This document shows positions 1 through 8,639 of a DNA stretch of 64,000 bases, in pieces. The stretch's first letter is position 1. Every line of letters starts with the position of its first letter. A program made the position numbers and the translations under genes. The stretch comes from Donghicola eburneus (lineage in GTDB: Bacteria > Pseudomonadota > Alphaproteobacteria > Rhodobacterales > Rhodobacteraceae). Where the stretch lies: contig NZ_FOXY01000002.1 of NCBI RefSeq assembly GCF_900115865.1, positions 1-64,000 of the forward strand, in the 5' to 3' direction. The notes beneath the pieces are model-generated. The model made no database searches, was not told where the DNA came from, and worked only from the letters and a program-made list of their open reading frames with translations.

Positions 1-32
1 ATCTGTTCGTCCGTAAATCGTGTACGCTTCAT
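1..32 (-). CDS. IS3-family transposase OrfA, first residues only
   Basis: From the ATG at 32 on the minus strand the frame reads MKRTRFTDEQ before the window ends. This is the typical beginning of the small OrfA protein of IS3-family elements, the helix-turn-helix part of the transposase. A GAGGA site lies six bases before the ATG. The gene continues left of the window, so whether it is intact cannot be judged. Confidence 0.7.
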   Translation of the reverse strand, partial: MKRTRFTDEQ

Positions 33-95
33 TGTCTGTCCTCAAATTGGGTCAGACTCTAATCGATGATGGAGGAAAAATCCCGTGGCAGGTCA
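1..95 (-). mobile_element. End of an IS3-family insertion sequence (cut by the window edge)
   Basis: The minus strand starts at 95 with TGACCTGCCACGGG, which resembles the terminal inverted repeat of IS3-family elements of the IS407 type. It then runs through a short leader with a GAGGA ribosome site to the start codon of an OrfA-like transposase at 32. Only this end is visible; the rest lies left of the window. The first three bases of the repeat (TGA, 95-93) act as the stop codon of the neighbouring gene. Assignment to a subgroup is from memory of similar ends and is tentative. Confidence 0.72.
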
Positions 96-653
96 GCTAG
101 AAAAAGTGCGCCCAGCGGTGAAACCGACATCAAAAATAAACTTCATCAAATCTTCTGATTCGGAGCGGCCTTCAATACAATTTTCGAATACCGACAACAT
201 TTGCAGACAGGCCACTGCATCAATTTCAGCTCTATTATAATGCCGACTTTGATCAACACTGTCTGAATGCAAGTTGGATTCAGACGCGAAATCCCTCAAG
301 TGGGCAATTTCAACCTCAGGTCCTATTGCGTTGTTACTCAACAAATGGTCGATGCATGATGCCACGCCCCCATACATTGCGTTGAAAGTCGTGGGATCGA
401 GGTAAACTCGTCGAACACTCAACCCCGACTGCCTAATCGCCACTATTCCATCCTCAAAACGCCCAAATGTGCGCGTTAAAATAACATTCGCCCTATCTGT
501 AGTAATTTCGAGAGGTCCCCGTTCGTCAATTCCGGACTTTAGGGCGTCGAAGTTCGAGTACAAATCACTGACAAGCTCTCGCTCACGCGCGTTCCATTCT
601 TTGATCGACAGCCAGTCGATTTTTTCAACATTTGGGTCGTTATCGCTTTGCAT
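93..653 (-). pseudogene. Hypothetical protein, probably truncated by the IS element
   Basis: I do not recognise this 186-residue product. It is acidic in its first half, has no signal peptide or membrane segment, and is noticeably more AT-rich than the core genes, which suggests transfer. The ATG at 653 has a GAGG site eight bases upstream. The reading frame stops exactly where the IS begins: the TGA is the first three bases of the IS terminal repeat, and the host part ends at 96 (last residues FTAGRTFSS). The natural C-terminus was therefore probably longer and was cut off by the insertion. It could still be expressed as a shortened protein. Confidence 0.6.
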
Positions 654-702
654 GCGAATTACCTCGTAATGACAGCTGAACCACGCATTAGAAAAATGCT
701 CA

Positions 703-1869
703 TCAAAATAGATACCTAGACCAATCCAACATCAGTTCACGACGCCGCTCCAGCAAGTCTGACCGAGCATAAGCCCGCTCCACATCCGAACCGACTTGAT
801 GGGCCAAAGACGCTTCCGCGACCTCACGCGCCACACCAGCGGACTCCCCCGCCCAATCGCGAAAGCTGCTACGGAAGCCGTGCACCGTATACTGCCCGCT
901 TTCCATCCGCCGCATGAGCATAAGCATCGACATATTAGATAAAGGCCTGTGCCGCTTCTGTCCTTCAAAGACATACTCGGAAGCCATAGCGCGCATGGGT
1001 TCCAGAATGCGGAGCATTTCGTCAGTGAGTGGAACACGATGCGTTACACCGCCCTTCATGCGCGCCGCTGGGATGGTCCAAATACGCTCGACAAGATCCA
1101 CTTCAACCCAAGTCGCGCCCAGCACCTCAGAGGTTCGACATGCGGTCAGTATCGCAAACTGGAGAGCCTTCGCCGCCGTCGCGGTACGTGCTTCTAGCTG
1201 GGCGTAGAAAGCAGGAACGTCACGCCATGGCATTGCGTCGTGATGCTCGACCTTGGCTTTCACCTTGGGCAGAACGCCCGCCTCTTTCACCGCTGTGACG
1301 GGGTTCTCCCCTTCGCGGAATCCGCGCGACCGCCCCACATCCAAAACTGTCTTAATGCGCTGGGCGAGACGCCGCGCTGTTTCGTGCTTTTCCGTCCAAA
1401 TGGGCGAAAGACACATCAACACTTCAGGCTGACCAATCGCATCAACTGGCATTCGGCCAATCTTTGGAAACGCATAGTCGCGCAAAGTGTTAATCCACTG
1501 CGCGCCGTGCTTGGCGTTCTTCCGAGTCGGCATCCGGTCAATATGGACCTGTTGCGCCAGCTCTTCGAAGGTCGGAATTTCCCGCTTGGCATTGAATCGT
1601 GGGTTCAACCCAGCTTTTGCCATCCGTCGATATTCTAGCGCACGTTCTCGCGCCGCATTGAGTGTCACCACGTCAGCGCCGCCCAGCCCGAAATCAGTGC
1701 GCAGCGGTGCGCCCTTCTGATTTTTCTGTCCTTTAACGGTGACTCGCACGACCCAGCGACGCGCACCGGAAGGGTCCACCACGAGATATAAGCCCGCGCC
1801 GTCGCCATAACGCCCCGGCCCCAAATTCTCTACGAGTTTCTTAGTCAGCTTTCCGGATAGCGCAGCCAT
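703..1869 (-). CDS. Tyrosine recombinase / integrase (P4-type)
   Basis: Site-specific recombinase that would catalyse integration and excision of the element at the adjacent tRNA-Ser. The N-terminal 80-90 residues resemble the arm-binding domain of P4-like integrases (GDGAGLYLVVDPSGARRW). The C-terminal catalytic domain carries the expected set: Arg in ACRTSEVLG, the HGFR box, a second His in LAHQVG, and the nucleophile Tyr in VERAYARSD near residue 367, about 20 residues before the end. Two start codons are possible. I prefer ATG at 1869 because AGGTGG lies five bases before it, whereas the upstream ATG at 1878 almost touches that site. The gene looks intact and reads away from the tRNA. Confidence 0.93.
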   Translation of the reverse strand: MAALSGKLTKKLVENLGPGRYGDGAGLYLVVDPSGARRWVVRVTVKGQKNQKGAPLRTDFGLGGADVVTLNAARERALEYRRMAKAGLNPRFNAKREIPTFEELAQQVHIDRMPTRKNAKHGAQWINTLRDYAFPKIGRMPVDAIGQPEVLMCLSPIWTEKHETARRLAQRIKTVLDVGRSRGFREGENPVTAVKEAGVLPKVKAKVEHHDAMPWRDVPAFYAQLEARTATAAKALQFAILTACRTSEVLGATWVEVDLVERIWTIPAARMKGGVTHRVPLTDEMLRILEPMRAMASEYVFEGQKRHRPLSNMSMLMLMRRMESGQYTVHGFRSSFRDWAGESAGVAREVAEASLAHQVGSDVERAYARSDLLERRRELMLDWSRYLF

Positions 1870-1940
1870 CCATACCACCTTTCATACCACACAATGAAAG
1901 CGTGCAGACAAAACCGAATGAAATCCAGAAGAACCCCAAA

Positions 1941-1973
1941 AATAGAAAAAGCCCCGCAAAAGCAGGGCTTTCT
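1941..1973 (-). terminator. Rho-independent terminator behind tRNA-Ser
   Basis: On the minus strand AGAAAGCCC and GGGGCTTTTT form a hairpin around TGCTTTTGC, followed by TCTATTTTT. It lies 43 bases after the tRNA-Ser 3' end and before the integrase, so it would separate tRNA and integrase transcripts. Confidence 0.65.
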
Positions 1974-2015
1974 GGAACCGAATGCAATCTAAAGAAAGCT
2001 GCGAAAACGGGTCAC

Positions 2016-2105
2016 TGGCGGAGGCTCAGGGATTCGAACCCTGGGGACGCTCTCACGCCCAACGGTTTTCAAGACCGCCGCAATCGACCACTCTGCCAAA
2101 CCTCC
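2016..2105 (-). tRNA. tRNA-Ser(UGA)
   Basis: A 90-base class II tRNA on the minus strand, starting GGAGGTTTGGCAGAG and ending GCCTCCGCCA with an encoded CCA. The acceptor stem GGAGGTT/AGCCTCC, a long variable arm, the T-loop GGTTCGAATCC and the anticodon loop CTTGAAAAC (anticodon TGA) are all visible. The 3' end faces the integrase, which fits its use as an attachment site. Confidence 0.95.
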
Positions 2106-2314
2106 GTGGTTTGGACGGGTTACAATGAAGCATTCGATTCGAAAAGACCTGTTACACCGCAACGTGTTGGTGAAATTCTGCCCAATATCAGCGCGACACT
2201 TCCCAAGGGGGGCAGGTTTCATTACAGTTACGCCTGCATTGCCTTGGAAAAACGGCAAGCTGGTAACAAATGGGGGCGGCGCAACAAGACGCCGCAGGCA
2301 GAGGGCAGTTCTGA

Positions 2315-3145
2315 ATGGCTGGGATTTTGGTGACACGCACCTTGGTTGGGATCGCGGCGCTTTCGCTCGTGGCAGGTTGCATGGAGGGCATGAACCCTCT
2401 GGCCAAGAAAGAGGACAGCGCCATCGCAGCGTCCCCGGGCCAAACAGCGACTCGCAGTGTCGAGCGTGACATCGAAGCGCCGGATGTGTTTCAGGCCAGT
2501 GAAAAGGGCCTTTGGGACGGTCGCCCGTCGCTTGGCGGCGTGTGGGTTGCCCACCCCGATGTCAAAGAGCCCGAGCGCGTTATCATTCGCAACGAAAGCA
2601 ATGGTTCATTCGTGATCGGTGCGCTGTTCCGCCGCGAACGCACAAACCCCGGACCGCGCATTGAAGTGTCTTCGGATGCGGCTGAAGCGCTCGGAATGCT
2701 GGCTGGTGCGCCCGTGGACATCACTGTGACCGCCCTGCGCCGCGAAGAGGCTGGCGCTCCCGAAGCTGACGCAGTGATCACCCCCGCTGAAGAACTCGCC
2801 GCGCCCGCAGAAGTCGAAACGCAGTCGCTGGACCCAATTGCCGCAGCCGAAGCCGCGATTGACGCGCCCGCACCGGACGCCGTTCCAGCCCCTGCCCCGC
2901 AGACCAGCAATCTGTCCAAGCCCTATGTCCAGATCGGCATCTTTAGCATTCAGGCGAATGCGAACCGCACCGCCGAACAGATGCGCAAACTGGGTCTGAA
3001 GACCGAGGTGCTAACCGCCACCATTAAAGACAAGCCTTACTGGCGCGTGATCGTCGGTCCGGCCATGTCGGCCACGGAACGCGCCGAAACATTGACCAAA
3101 GTAAAAGCGGCCGGATTTACGGACGCCTATTCTGTAACAGACTGA
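2315..3145 (+). CDS. SPOR-domain lipoprotein
   Basis: A secreted lipoprotein that probably binds septal peptidoglycan. The N-terminus has a short hydrophobic segment ending in a lipobox (SLVAGC), so the mature protein would begin with Cys22. A central Ala/Pro/Glu-rich linker (about residues 140-195) leads to a C-terminal SPOR domain (from about KPYVQIGIFSIQANA to the end), which in this family binds glycan strands lacking stem peptides. An ATG at 2315 and a GTG at 2330 (starting VTRTLVGIA) are both usable. The latter gives a more typical 17-residue signal peptide. It lies 22 bases before a D,D-carboxypeptidase gene, which supports a role in cell wall remodelling or division. Confidence 0.85.
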   Translation: MAGILVTRTLVGIAALSLVAGCMEGMNPLAKKEDSAIAASPGQTATRSVERDIEAPDVFQASEKGLWDGRPSLGGVWVAHPDVKEPERVIIRNESNGSFVIGALFRRERTNPGPRIEVSSDAAEALGMLAGAPVDITVTALRREEAGAPEADAVITPAEELAAPAEVETQSLDPIAAAEAAIDAPAPDAVPAPAPQTSNLSKPYVQIGIFSIQANANRTAEQMRKLGLKTEVLTATIKDKPYWRVIVGPAMSATERAETLTKVKAAGFTDAYSVTD

Positions 3146-3167
3146 CCTCCGACCAGAGGAAATTGTA

Positions 3168-4328
3168 ATGCGTAATCTGCTGATGATAGCAGCCCTCGTG
3201 GCTTCGACGGCCCTTCCTGCGTATGCGTTTGATACGCAAGCGCGGGCGGCCTACGTCTTTGATCAGACGACGGGGACAGTGCTGCTGGCCAAAAACGCCG
3301 ACCTGCCTTTGCCTCCGGCGTCGATGTCCAAGCTGATGACGCTTTATATGACCTTCGAGGCGCTTGGTGATGGGCGCCTCACTCTGACCGAGCGTCTGCC
3401 TGTGTCGCAACACGCCATGAGCTATGGCGGCTCGACCATGTTTCTGGACACCACAGACCGTGTCGCAGTCGAGGATCTGATCCGCGGCGTGATCGTGTTG
3501 TCCGGCAATGACGCCTGCGCTGTTCTGGCAGAGGCCCTGTCCCCTGACGGAACGGAGGCTGGTTTTGCCCGCATGATGACCGAGCGGGGCAAGCAGATTG
3601 GCCTAACCAACTCTACCTTTGCGAACTCGAACGGTTGGCCCGCACCCGGTCACCGCATGAGCATGAAGGATCTGGTGGTGTTGTCCGATCGCCTGATGCA
3701 GGACTTCCCGCAGTATTACCCTCTGTTCGCGCAAAAAGAGTTCGCGTTCGATGGCCGCGCGCCGCAAAACACACGAAACCGCAACCCCTTGCTGCGTCTC
3801 AACATCGGGGCTGATGGCCTGAAAACCGGCCACACAGAAGAGGCGGGCTATGGTCTGGTCGGGTCGGCCAAACAGGGCGAACGCCGCGTGATCTTTGCCA
3901 TGAGCGGTCTGGCCTCGCAGGCGCAGCGCGCCGAAGAGGCAGAGCGGATTGCTACATGGGCCTTCCGCCAGTTTGCCGAACGCCACATCACGGAGCCTGC
4001 GGCCCCTTTGGCCACAGCCAAGGTATGGATGGGCAACGAAACCAGCGTAAACCTCGTACCGCGTGAGGACGTGCTATTGCTGCTGCCTGTCCTCGCGGGC
4101 AATGAAATCCCTGCAGAAGTCATCTACGACAGCCCTGTCGAGGCACCGATCACCAAAGGCCAGCAACTGGCCGAACTGGTCCTGCACCCCGAAGGTCTGC
4201 CCGAACGCCGCCTGCCCTTGGTTGCGGATCGCAGTGTGGCCCGCGCTGGCTTTGCCGGCCGCGTTCGCACCGCCGCGCAGGTTCTGCTGCGCAAGTTAAA
4301 TGAACAAGCCGAGGCTGCCGCAAACTGA
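3168..4328 (+). CDS. D-alanyl-D-alanine carboxypeptidase (PBP5/6 family)
   Basis: Periplasmic serine carboxypeptidase that removes the terminal D-Ala from peptidoglycan pentapeptides. The three active-site motifs of the S11 family are all present: SMSK at residues 52-55 (Ser52 nucleophile, Lys55), SGN at 112-114 and KTG at 219-221. A 20-residue signal peptide ends in AYA. The C-terminal about 110 residues correspond to the beta-rich PBP5 C-domain and the basic, Ala-rich tail could form the amphipathic membrane anchor. AGAGGA lies seven bases before the ATG. The stop overlaps the tmk start by one base, so the two are translationally coupled. Confidence 0.93.
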   Translation: MRNLLMIAALVASTALPAYAFDTQARAAYVFDQTTGTVLLAKNADLPLPPASMSKLMTLYMTFEALGDGRLTLTERLPVSQHAMSYGGSTMFLDTTDRVAVEDLIRGVIVLSGNDACAVLAEALSPDGTEAGFARMMTERGKQIGLTNSTFANSNGWPAPGHRMSMKDLVVLSDRLMQDFPQYYPLFAQKEFAFDGRAPQNTRNRNPLLRLNIGADGLKTGHTEEAGYGLVGSAKQGERRVIFAMSGLASQAQRAEEAERIATWAFRQFAERHITEPAAPLATAKVWMGNETSVNLVPREDVLLLLPVLAGNEIPAEVIYDSPVEAPITKGQQLAELVLHPEGLPERRLPLVADRSVARAGFAGRVRTAAQVLLRKLNEQAEAAAN

Positions 4329-4966
4329 TGGCACAGACCGCTGCCCCGAAGGGGCTTTTCGTCACCTTCGAAGGCATTGACGGGTCGGGGAAATCCACTC
4401 AGGCCCGTCTCTTGGCCGAAGCTCTGCAGGCCGAAGGTCAGGAAGTCATCCTGACACGTGAACCCGGTGGCAGCGCGGGGGCCGAGGAAATCCGCGCACT
4501 TGTCCTGCAAGGCGACAAGGATCGCTGGAGCGCCGAGACAGAGCTGCTGCTCTTTACCGCCGCGCGCCGCGACCATCTGGAACGAGTCATCAATCCCGCG
4601 ACGGAACGAGGCGCGACCGTGATCTGCGACCGTTTTGCCGACAGCACGCGCATGTATCAGGGCCTGAGCCGTGGCGATCTGCGTACCAAGGTCGACACCC
4701 TGCACGACCTGATGATCGGGCGTGAGCCCGACTTGACGATCCTAGTAGACATGCCGCCCGAAGTGGGCCTGAGCCGCGCGCTTGGTCGGCAAGGGGCCGA
4801 AGAGCGGTTTGAGAGCATGGGCGTTGAGCTCCAGCAGAAAATGCGTGACGGCTTTCTGGCGCTCGCTGCCGAGTTTCCCGACCGCTTCCGCGTGGTGAAT
4901 GGCGATCAGCCGATCGAAGCCGTCCGCGCAGACATCCGCGCCCATTACGACGAGGCCCGTTCATGA
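4328..4966 (+). CDS. tmk: Thymidylate kinase
   Basis: Phosphorylates dTMP to dTDP with ATP in the cytoplasm, the step before dTTP. The 212-residue length is normal for the family. The P-loop GIDGSGKST spans residues 16-24, the DR(F/Y) motif occurs in ICDRFADS and a LID-like region with arginines follows around LGRQGAEERFE. It overlaps holB by four bases (ATGA). The order tmk-holB-TatD is also found in Escherichia coli (tmk-holB-ycfH). Confidence 0.96.
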   Translation: MAQTAAPKGLFVTFEGIDGSGKSTQARLLAEALQAEGQEVILTREPGGSAGAEEIRALVLQGDKDRWSAETELLLFTAARRDHLERVINPATERGATVICDRFADSTRMYQGLSRGDLRTKVDTLHDLMIGREPDLTILVDMPPEVGLSRALGRQGAEERFESMGVELQQKMRDGFLALAAEFPDRFRVVNGDQPIEAVRADIRAHYDEARS

Positions 4967-6108
4967 GAGCGGTCGAAGTCCCCGAAAACGACCTGATCCC
5001 AGAGGCAGACCGCGTCGAAGGCGCCCCGCACCCGCGCGAAACCGAAACCCTGATCGGGCATTCCGAGGCAGAGCAAGCCTTTCTGGATGCCTTCAACAGC
5101 GGACGCCTACACCATGGTTGGCTGATCAGCGGCCCCCAAGGGGTTGGTAAAGCGACCTTTGCGTGGCAGATCGCCAAGTTCCTCCTGTCTCAACCGCTTG
5201 AGGATGACGGCGGGCTTTTCGGTGCGCCGCCCCCGCCCACGACGATGCGCGTCTCTCCCGAATATCCGGTCGCTCAGCAAGTCGTTGCCCTGTCTGAACC
5301 CGGCCTGTTCCTGTTGCGCCGTGGCTGGAATGACAAAACCAAGAAGCTCAAGTCCATGATCACCGTGGACGAGGTTCGCAAACTGCACGGGTTCTTTGGA
5401 ATGTCCGCAGTGGATGGCCGCCGCCGTGTGGTCATCGTGGACGCCGCCGACGACATGAACGTTCAGGCCGCCAACGCGATCCTCAAAATGCTAGAGGAGC
5501 CCCCTGCCCGTACCACGATCCTCTTGGTCTCGCACCAGCCCTCGCGCTTGTTGCCGACCATCCGATCGCGCTGCCGCGAGTTGCGCCTGCGTCCGCTGGA
5601 TGCGGGGAACATGACCGCGGCCCTGTCCCAAGCAGGCGCAGAACCCGAAGACGATGCCGCCGCGCTCGCAACCTTATCCGGAGGGTCAGTCGGCGGAGCA
5701 ATGCGCTTGATCCGGCTGGACGGGCTGAAACTCTACGAACAACTGATCAGCCTGATGGACACGATGCCGCGCCTTGATCAGCCCCAAGCGATCAAGCTCG
5801 CTGACCATCTGGCCGCACGCGGCAATGACGCCAAATTAGAGCTGTTCGAAACCCTGCTGGATCTGGCGATCGCGCGGATGGCGCGCCAAGGCAGCCTTGG
5901 CGTCCCTGCCCCTATGCCCGCTACCGGCCATGAAACGCAGGTCTTCGCAAAGCTTGCGCCCGATGCGTGGGCAGCACGCAAATGGGCCGATCAGGCGCAA
6001 GACATCCTGGCACGTTTCCGTCACGGACGGGCGGTGAACCTTGACCCTTCCGCGCTCATCCTAGATACGCTGTTTCATATGAACAGAACGGCAGCGGGTG
6101 GAGCATGA
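4963..6108 (+). CDS. holB: DNA polymerase III subunit delta'
   Basis: Clamp-loader subunit working with tau/gamma and delta to load the beta clamp. It shows an AAA+ fold with a Walker-A-like sequence GPQGVGKA at residues 57-64. The residue after GK is Ala rather than Thr/Ser, in keeping with delta' subunits that do not need to hydrolyse ATP. The sensor/SRC region is recognisable (LEEPPARTTILLVSHQ, then TIRSRCRELRL). The SRC motif supplies the arginine finger to the neighbouring subunit. I see no zinc-binding cysteine cluster. Translationally coupled to tmk and to the downstream nuclease gene. Confidence 0.92.
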   Translation: MRAVEVPENDLIPEADRVEGAPHPRETETLIGHSEAEQAFLDAFNSGRLHHGWLISGPQGVGKATFAWQIAKFLLSQPLEDDGGLFGAPPPPTTMRVSPEYPVAQQVVALSEPGLFLLRRGWNDKTKKLKSMITVDEVRKLHGFFGMSAVDGRRRVVIVDAADDMNVQAANAILKMLEEPPARTTILLVSHQPSRLLPTIRSRCRELRLRPLDAGNMTAALSQAGAEPEDDAAALATLSGGSVGGAMRLIRLDGLKLYEQLISLMDTMPRLDQPQAIKLADHLAARGNDAKLELFETLLDLAIARMARQGSLGVPAPMPATGHETQVFAKLAPDAWAARKWADQAQDILARFRHGRAVNLDPSALILDTLFHMNRTAAGGA

Positions 6109-6911
6109 GCGCGACAGCAGAAATCACCGACAGTCACTGCCATCTGGATTTCCCCGATTTCGACGGCGAATTGGATCAGATCGTCGAACGCGCCCTCGGC
6201 GCTGGGGTCACTCGGATGGTGTCGATTTGCACGAAACTCGAGAACGAGCCCCGCGTTCGCCAAATCGCTGAGACCTATGCGCAGGTATTCTATACCTTTG
6301 GCGTCCATCCCATGAGTGCGGCAGAACATCCCCCCATGACAGTGGACCAAATTCTGGAGCTGACAAAGCACCCGAAAATGGTGGGCATTGGCGAAACGGG
6401 TCTGGATTATTTCTACACCGCCGAAAGCGCGCAGGTGCAGCAAGAGAGCCTGCGCATCCACATCGCTGCGGCCCGTCAGAGCGGCCTGCCCCTGATCATC
6501 CACGCGCGCTCCGCAGACGAGGATATGGCGCGCATCCTGACCGAGGAATACAAGAACGGCGCCTATGACTGCGTGATGCACTGCTTCTCCAGTTCCGCAG
6601 AACTGGGACGTGCAGCGCTGGATTTGGGGTTCTACCTGTCCATGTCCGGCATCGCTGCCTTCCCCAAAAGCCAAGACCTGCGCGATATCTTTGCCGCCGC
6701 GCCCTTGGACCGCATTCTGGTCGAAACCGACAGCCCCTATCTGGCCCCGCCGCCCTATCGCGGCAAACGCAATGAGCCGTCCTATACCGTGCACACCGCG
6801 CAAAAGGGTGCCGAGGCTTTCGGCATCAGCTACGAAGAATTCGCGGCTGCCACCCAGGCCAACTTCGAGCGGCTGTTTTCCAAGGTCGTGGCCTATCAAG
6901 AGGCGGCGTAA
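6105..6911 (+). CDS. ycfH: TatD-family metal-dependent hydrolase / DNase
   Basis: A 268-residue amidohydrolase-fold protein. Members cleave DNA from the 3' end or act as metal-dependent deoxyribonucleases. The metal ligands expected for the family are visible: HCH at residues 11-13, Glu in GIGETGLDY, His in IIHARS, His in VMHCFS, and Asp in VETDSPYLAP. It overlaps holB by four bases and sits where E. coli has ycfH, so this paralogue name is the best guess. The exact physiological substrate is not established. Confidence 0.9.
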   Translation: MSATAEITDSHCHLDFPDFDGELDQIVERALGAGVTRMVSICTKLENEPRVRQIAETYAQVFYTFGVHPMSAAEHPPMTVDQILELTKHPKMVGIGETGLDYFYTAESAQVQQESLRIHIAAARQSGLPLIIHARSADEDMARILTEEYKNGAYDCVMHCFSSSAELGRAALDLGFYLSMSGIAAFPKSQDLRDIFAAAPLDRILVETDSPYLAPPPYRGKRNEPSYTVHTAQKGAEAFGISYEEFAAATQANFERLFSKVVAYQEAA

Positions 6912-7709
6912 ATGGCCGAGCTGCGCTTTACCATTCTGGGCTGTGGATCGTCCGGCGGGGTGCCCCGCATTGGCGGGCACTGGGGCGAATGCGACCCCGA
7001 TAACCCAAAGAACATCCGCCGTCGCTGCTCGCTCTTGGTCGAGCGGGAAACCGAAGACGGCATCACCCGTGTTCTGATCGACACAACGCCCGACATGCGG
7101 GCGCAGCTGATCGGAGCTGGTGCTGGGACCTTGGATGGCGTTGTCTACACACATGCCCATGCGGACCACGTCCACGGGCTCGACGACCTGCGCCAAGTGG
7201 TCTTTAACCTGGGGCATCAGCTGGACGTTTGGGCAGATGGCGACACCCAAGACAGCCTGCTCACGCGGTTCAGCTATGCGTTCGTGCAGCCAGAGGGCTC
7301 GCCTTATCCGTCGATCCTGAACATGCACACGATCAAAGGACCGGTGACGATCTCTGGCGCGGGCGGTGACGTGACGCTGACCCCCTTCAAAGTCGCCCAT
7401 GGCAGCATCGACTCCCTCGGGTTCCGCATTAAGGACATTGCGTACCTCCCTGATGTTTCAGAGATTTACGCCGATGCATGGCCCGCACTAGAGGGCCTTG
7501 AATGCTGGATCGTAGATGCCCTACGCCGCAAGCCCCACCCAACCCACGCGCACCTCGACAAAGCGCTGGAGTGGATCGACAAAGCGAAACCGCGCACAGC
7601 CGTATTGACGAATATGCATATCGATCTTGATTACGCAGACGTTGAAGCGGAGACACCGGACCATGTATCCCCTGCTTACGATGGTATGGTCCTAAGGTAT
7701 CCAGATTAA
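6912..7709 (+). CDS. Metallo-beta-lactamase-fold hydrolase (PhnP-like)
   Basis: A 265-residue MBL-fold enzyme with the HAHADH zinc motif at residues 81-86 and further ligands in VAHGSIDSLGF (His) and the C-terminal MHIDLDY region. A conserved N-terminal GCGSSGGVPR motif and a cysteine pair (CGECDP-like and RRRCS) match the PhnP-like branch, whose best-known member opens a ribosyl cyclic phosphate. No phn genes are nearby, so the substrate here is unknown. It starts immediately after the TatD gene stop and reads straight into the transporter gene. Confidence 0.85.
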   Translation: MAELRFTILGCGSSGGVPRIGGHWGECDPDNPKNIRRRCSLLVERETEDGITRVLIDTTPDMRAQLIGAGAGTLDGVVYTHAHADHVHGLDDLRQVVFNLGHQLDVWADGDTQDSLLTRFSYAFVQPEGSPYPSILNMHTIKGPVTISGAGGDVTLTPFKVAHGSIDSLGFRIKDIAYLPDVSEIYADAWPALEGLECWIVDALRRKPHPTHAHLDKALEWIDKAKPRTAVLTNMHIDLDYADVEAETPDHVSPAYDGMVLRYPD

Positions 7710-8639
7710 ATGCAAATTCTGCTCGAAGTCATTGTCCCCGTTTTTATCGTCATTGGCTTCGGGTATCTGGTCACTTGGCGCAAGCTGTTCTCGGACAGTG
7801 CTGTCGATGGGGTTATGCGCTTTGCCCAGAACTTTGCAGTGCCCTGCTTGCTGTTCCGCGGCATCTCGCAACTGGACCTCAAGGCGAACTTCGATTTTAG
7901 CCTGCTGAGCAGTTTTTACGGTGGCGCTGTCGGCGGCTTTATCCTTGGCCTGCTTGTCGCGCGCTATGTGTTCAAGCGGGACTGGGAGGATTCGGTCGCA
8001 ATCGGGTTCTGCTGTCTGTTTTCGAACTCGCTGCTGCTGGGAATTCCGATCACTGAACGCGCCTATGGCGAGGCGGCTCTGACGAACAACTACGCGATCA
8101 TCGCGATGCACTCGCCCTTTTGCTACGGGCTTGGGATCACCGCGATGGAGATCGCCCGCGCCCAAGGGGCTGGCCCCGCCGTCATCGCCCCCAAAGTCCT
8201 TAAGGCGATGTTCCGCAATCCGCTCATCCTAGGCATCAGCACGGGTCTGGTGGTGAATCTGACCGGATTGACCCTGCCGACACCGCTGAATGACGCGATC
8301 GACATGATGATCCGCTCGGCCATTCCCGTCGCGCTCTTTGGCCTTGGTGGTGTGCTCTACCGCTACCGCCCTGAAGGTGACCTCAAGACGATTGCTTTTG
8401 TCTGCTTTGTCTCGCTGGTGGTGCACCCATCAATCTCGTGGACCCTTGGTCACATGCAGAACCTGAACGTCGATCAGACGCGGTCGCTGATCCTGACCGC
8501 GTCTATGGCGCCGGGCGTGAATGCCTACCTGTTTGCCAATATGTACGGACGGGCGCGGCGTGTGGCAGCCTCGGCTGTACTGCTGGCGACCGCAGGCTCT
8601 ATCATCACCGTTTGGGGATGGCTCTCGATCCTGCCCTAA
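7710..8639 (+). CDS. AEC-family transporter (auxin efflux carrier type)
   Basis: An integral inner-membrane protein of 309 residues with about ten hydrophobic segments in the 5+5 pattern of the AEC family, which moves organic anions or related small solutes. The family signature around NFAVPCLLFRGI in the first half and MAPGVNAYLFANMYGRA near residue 270 is visible. The ATG follows the previous stop directly. Its stop codon interlocks with that of the convergent rhodanese gene (four shared bases). The substrate cannot be told from sequence. Confidence 0.88.
   Translation: MQILLEVIVPVFIVIGFGYLVTWRKLFSDSAVDGVMRFAQNFAVPCLLFRGISQLDLKANFDFSLLSSFYGGAVGGFILGLLVARYVFKRDWEDSVAIGFCCLFSNSLLLGIPITERAYGEAALTNNYAIIAMHSPFCYGLGITAMEIARAQGAGPAVIAPKVLKAMFRNPLILGISTGLVVNLTGLTLPTPLNDAIDMMIRSAIPVALFGLGGVLYRYRPEGDLKTIAFVCFVSLVVHPSISWTLGHMQNLNVDQTRSLILTASMAPGVNAYLFANMYGRARRVAASAVLLATAGSIITVWGWLSILP

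Larger units (their letters stand above)
1..2015. mobile_element. End of an integrated element bordering tRNA-Ser(UGA)
   Basis: An integrase gene lies immediately beyond the 3' end of a tRNA-Ser gene, with an AT-richer hypothetical gene and an IS further out, while everything on the other side of the tRNA is ordinary core genome. Elements of this kind use the tRNA 3' end as attachment site and recreate it on integration. The far end and the second attachment copy are outside the window, so the boundary at 2015 is inferred and the size of the element is unknown. Confidence 0.55.

Noticed and set aside
1902-2333. A 143-residue plus-strand frame across the tRNA-Ser gene
   Set aside because: It is read through a clear tRNA on the other strand and has no protein-like features.
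6075-7400. A 441-residue minus-strand frame opposite the TatD and MBL genes
   Set aside because: Antisense to two well-supported genes, biased composition, no ribosome site or family likeness.
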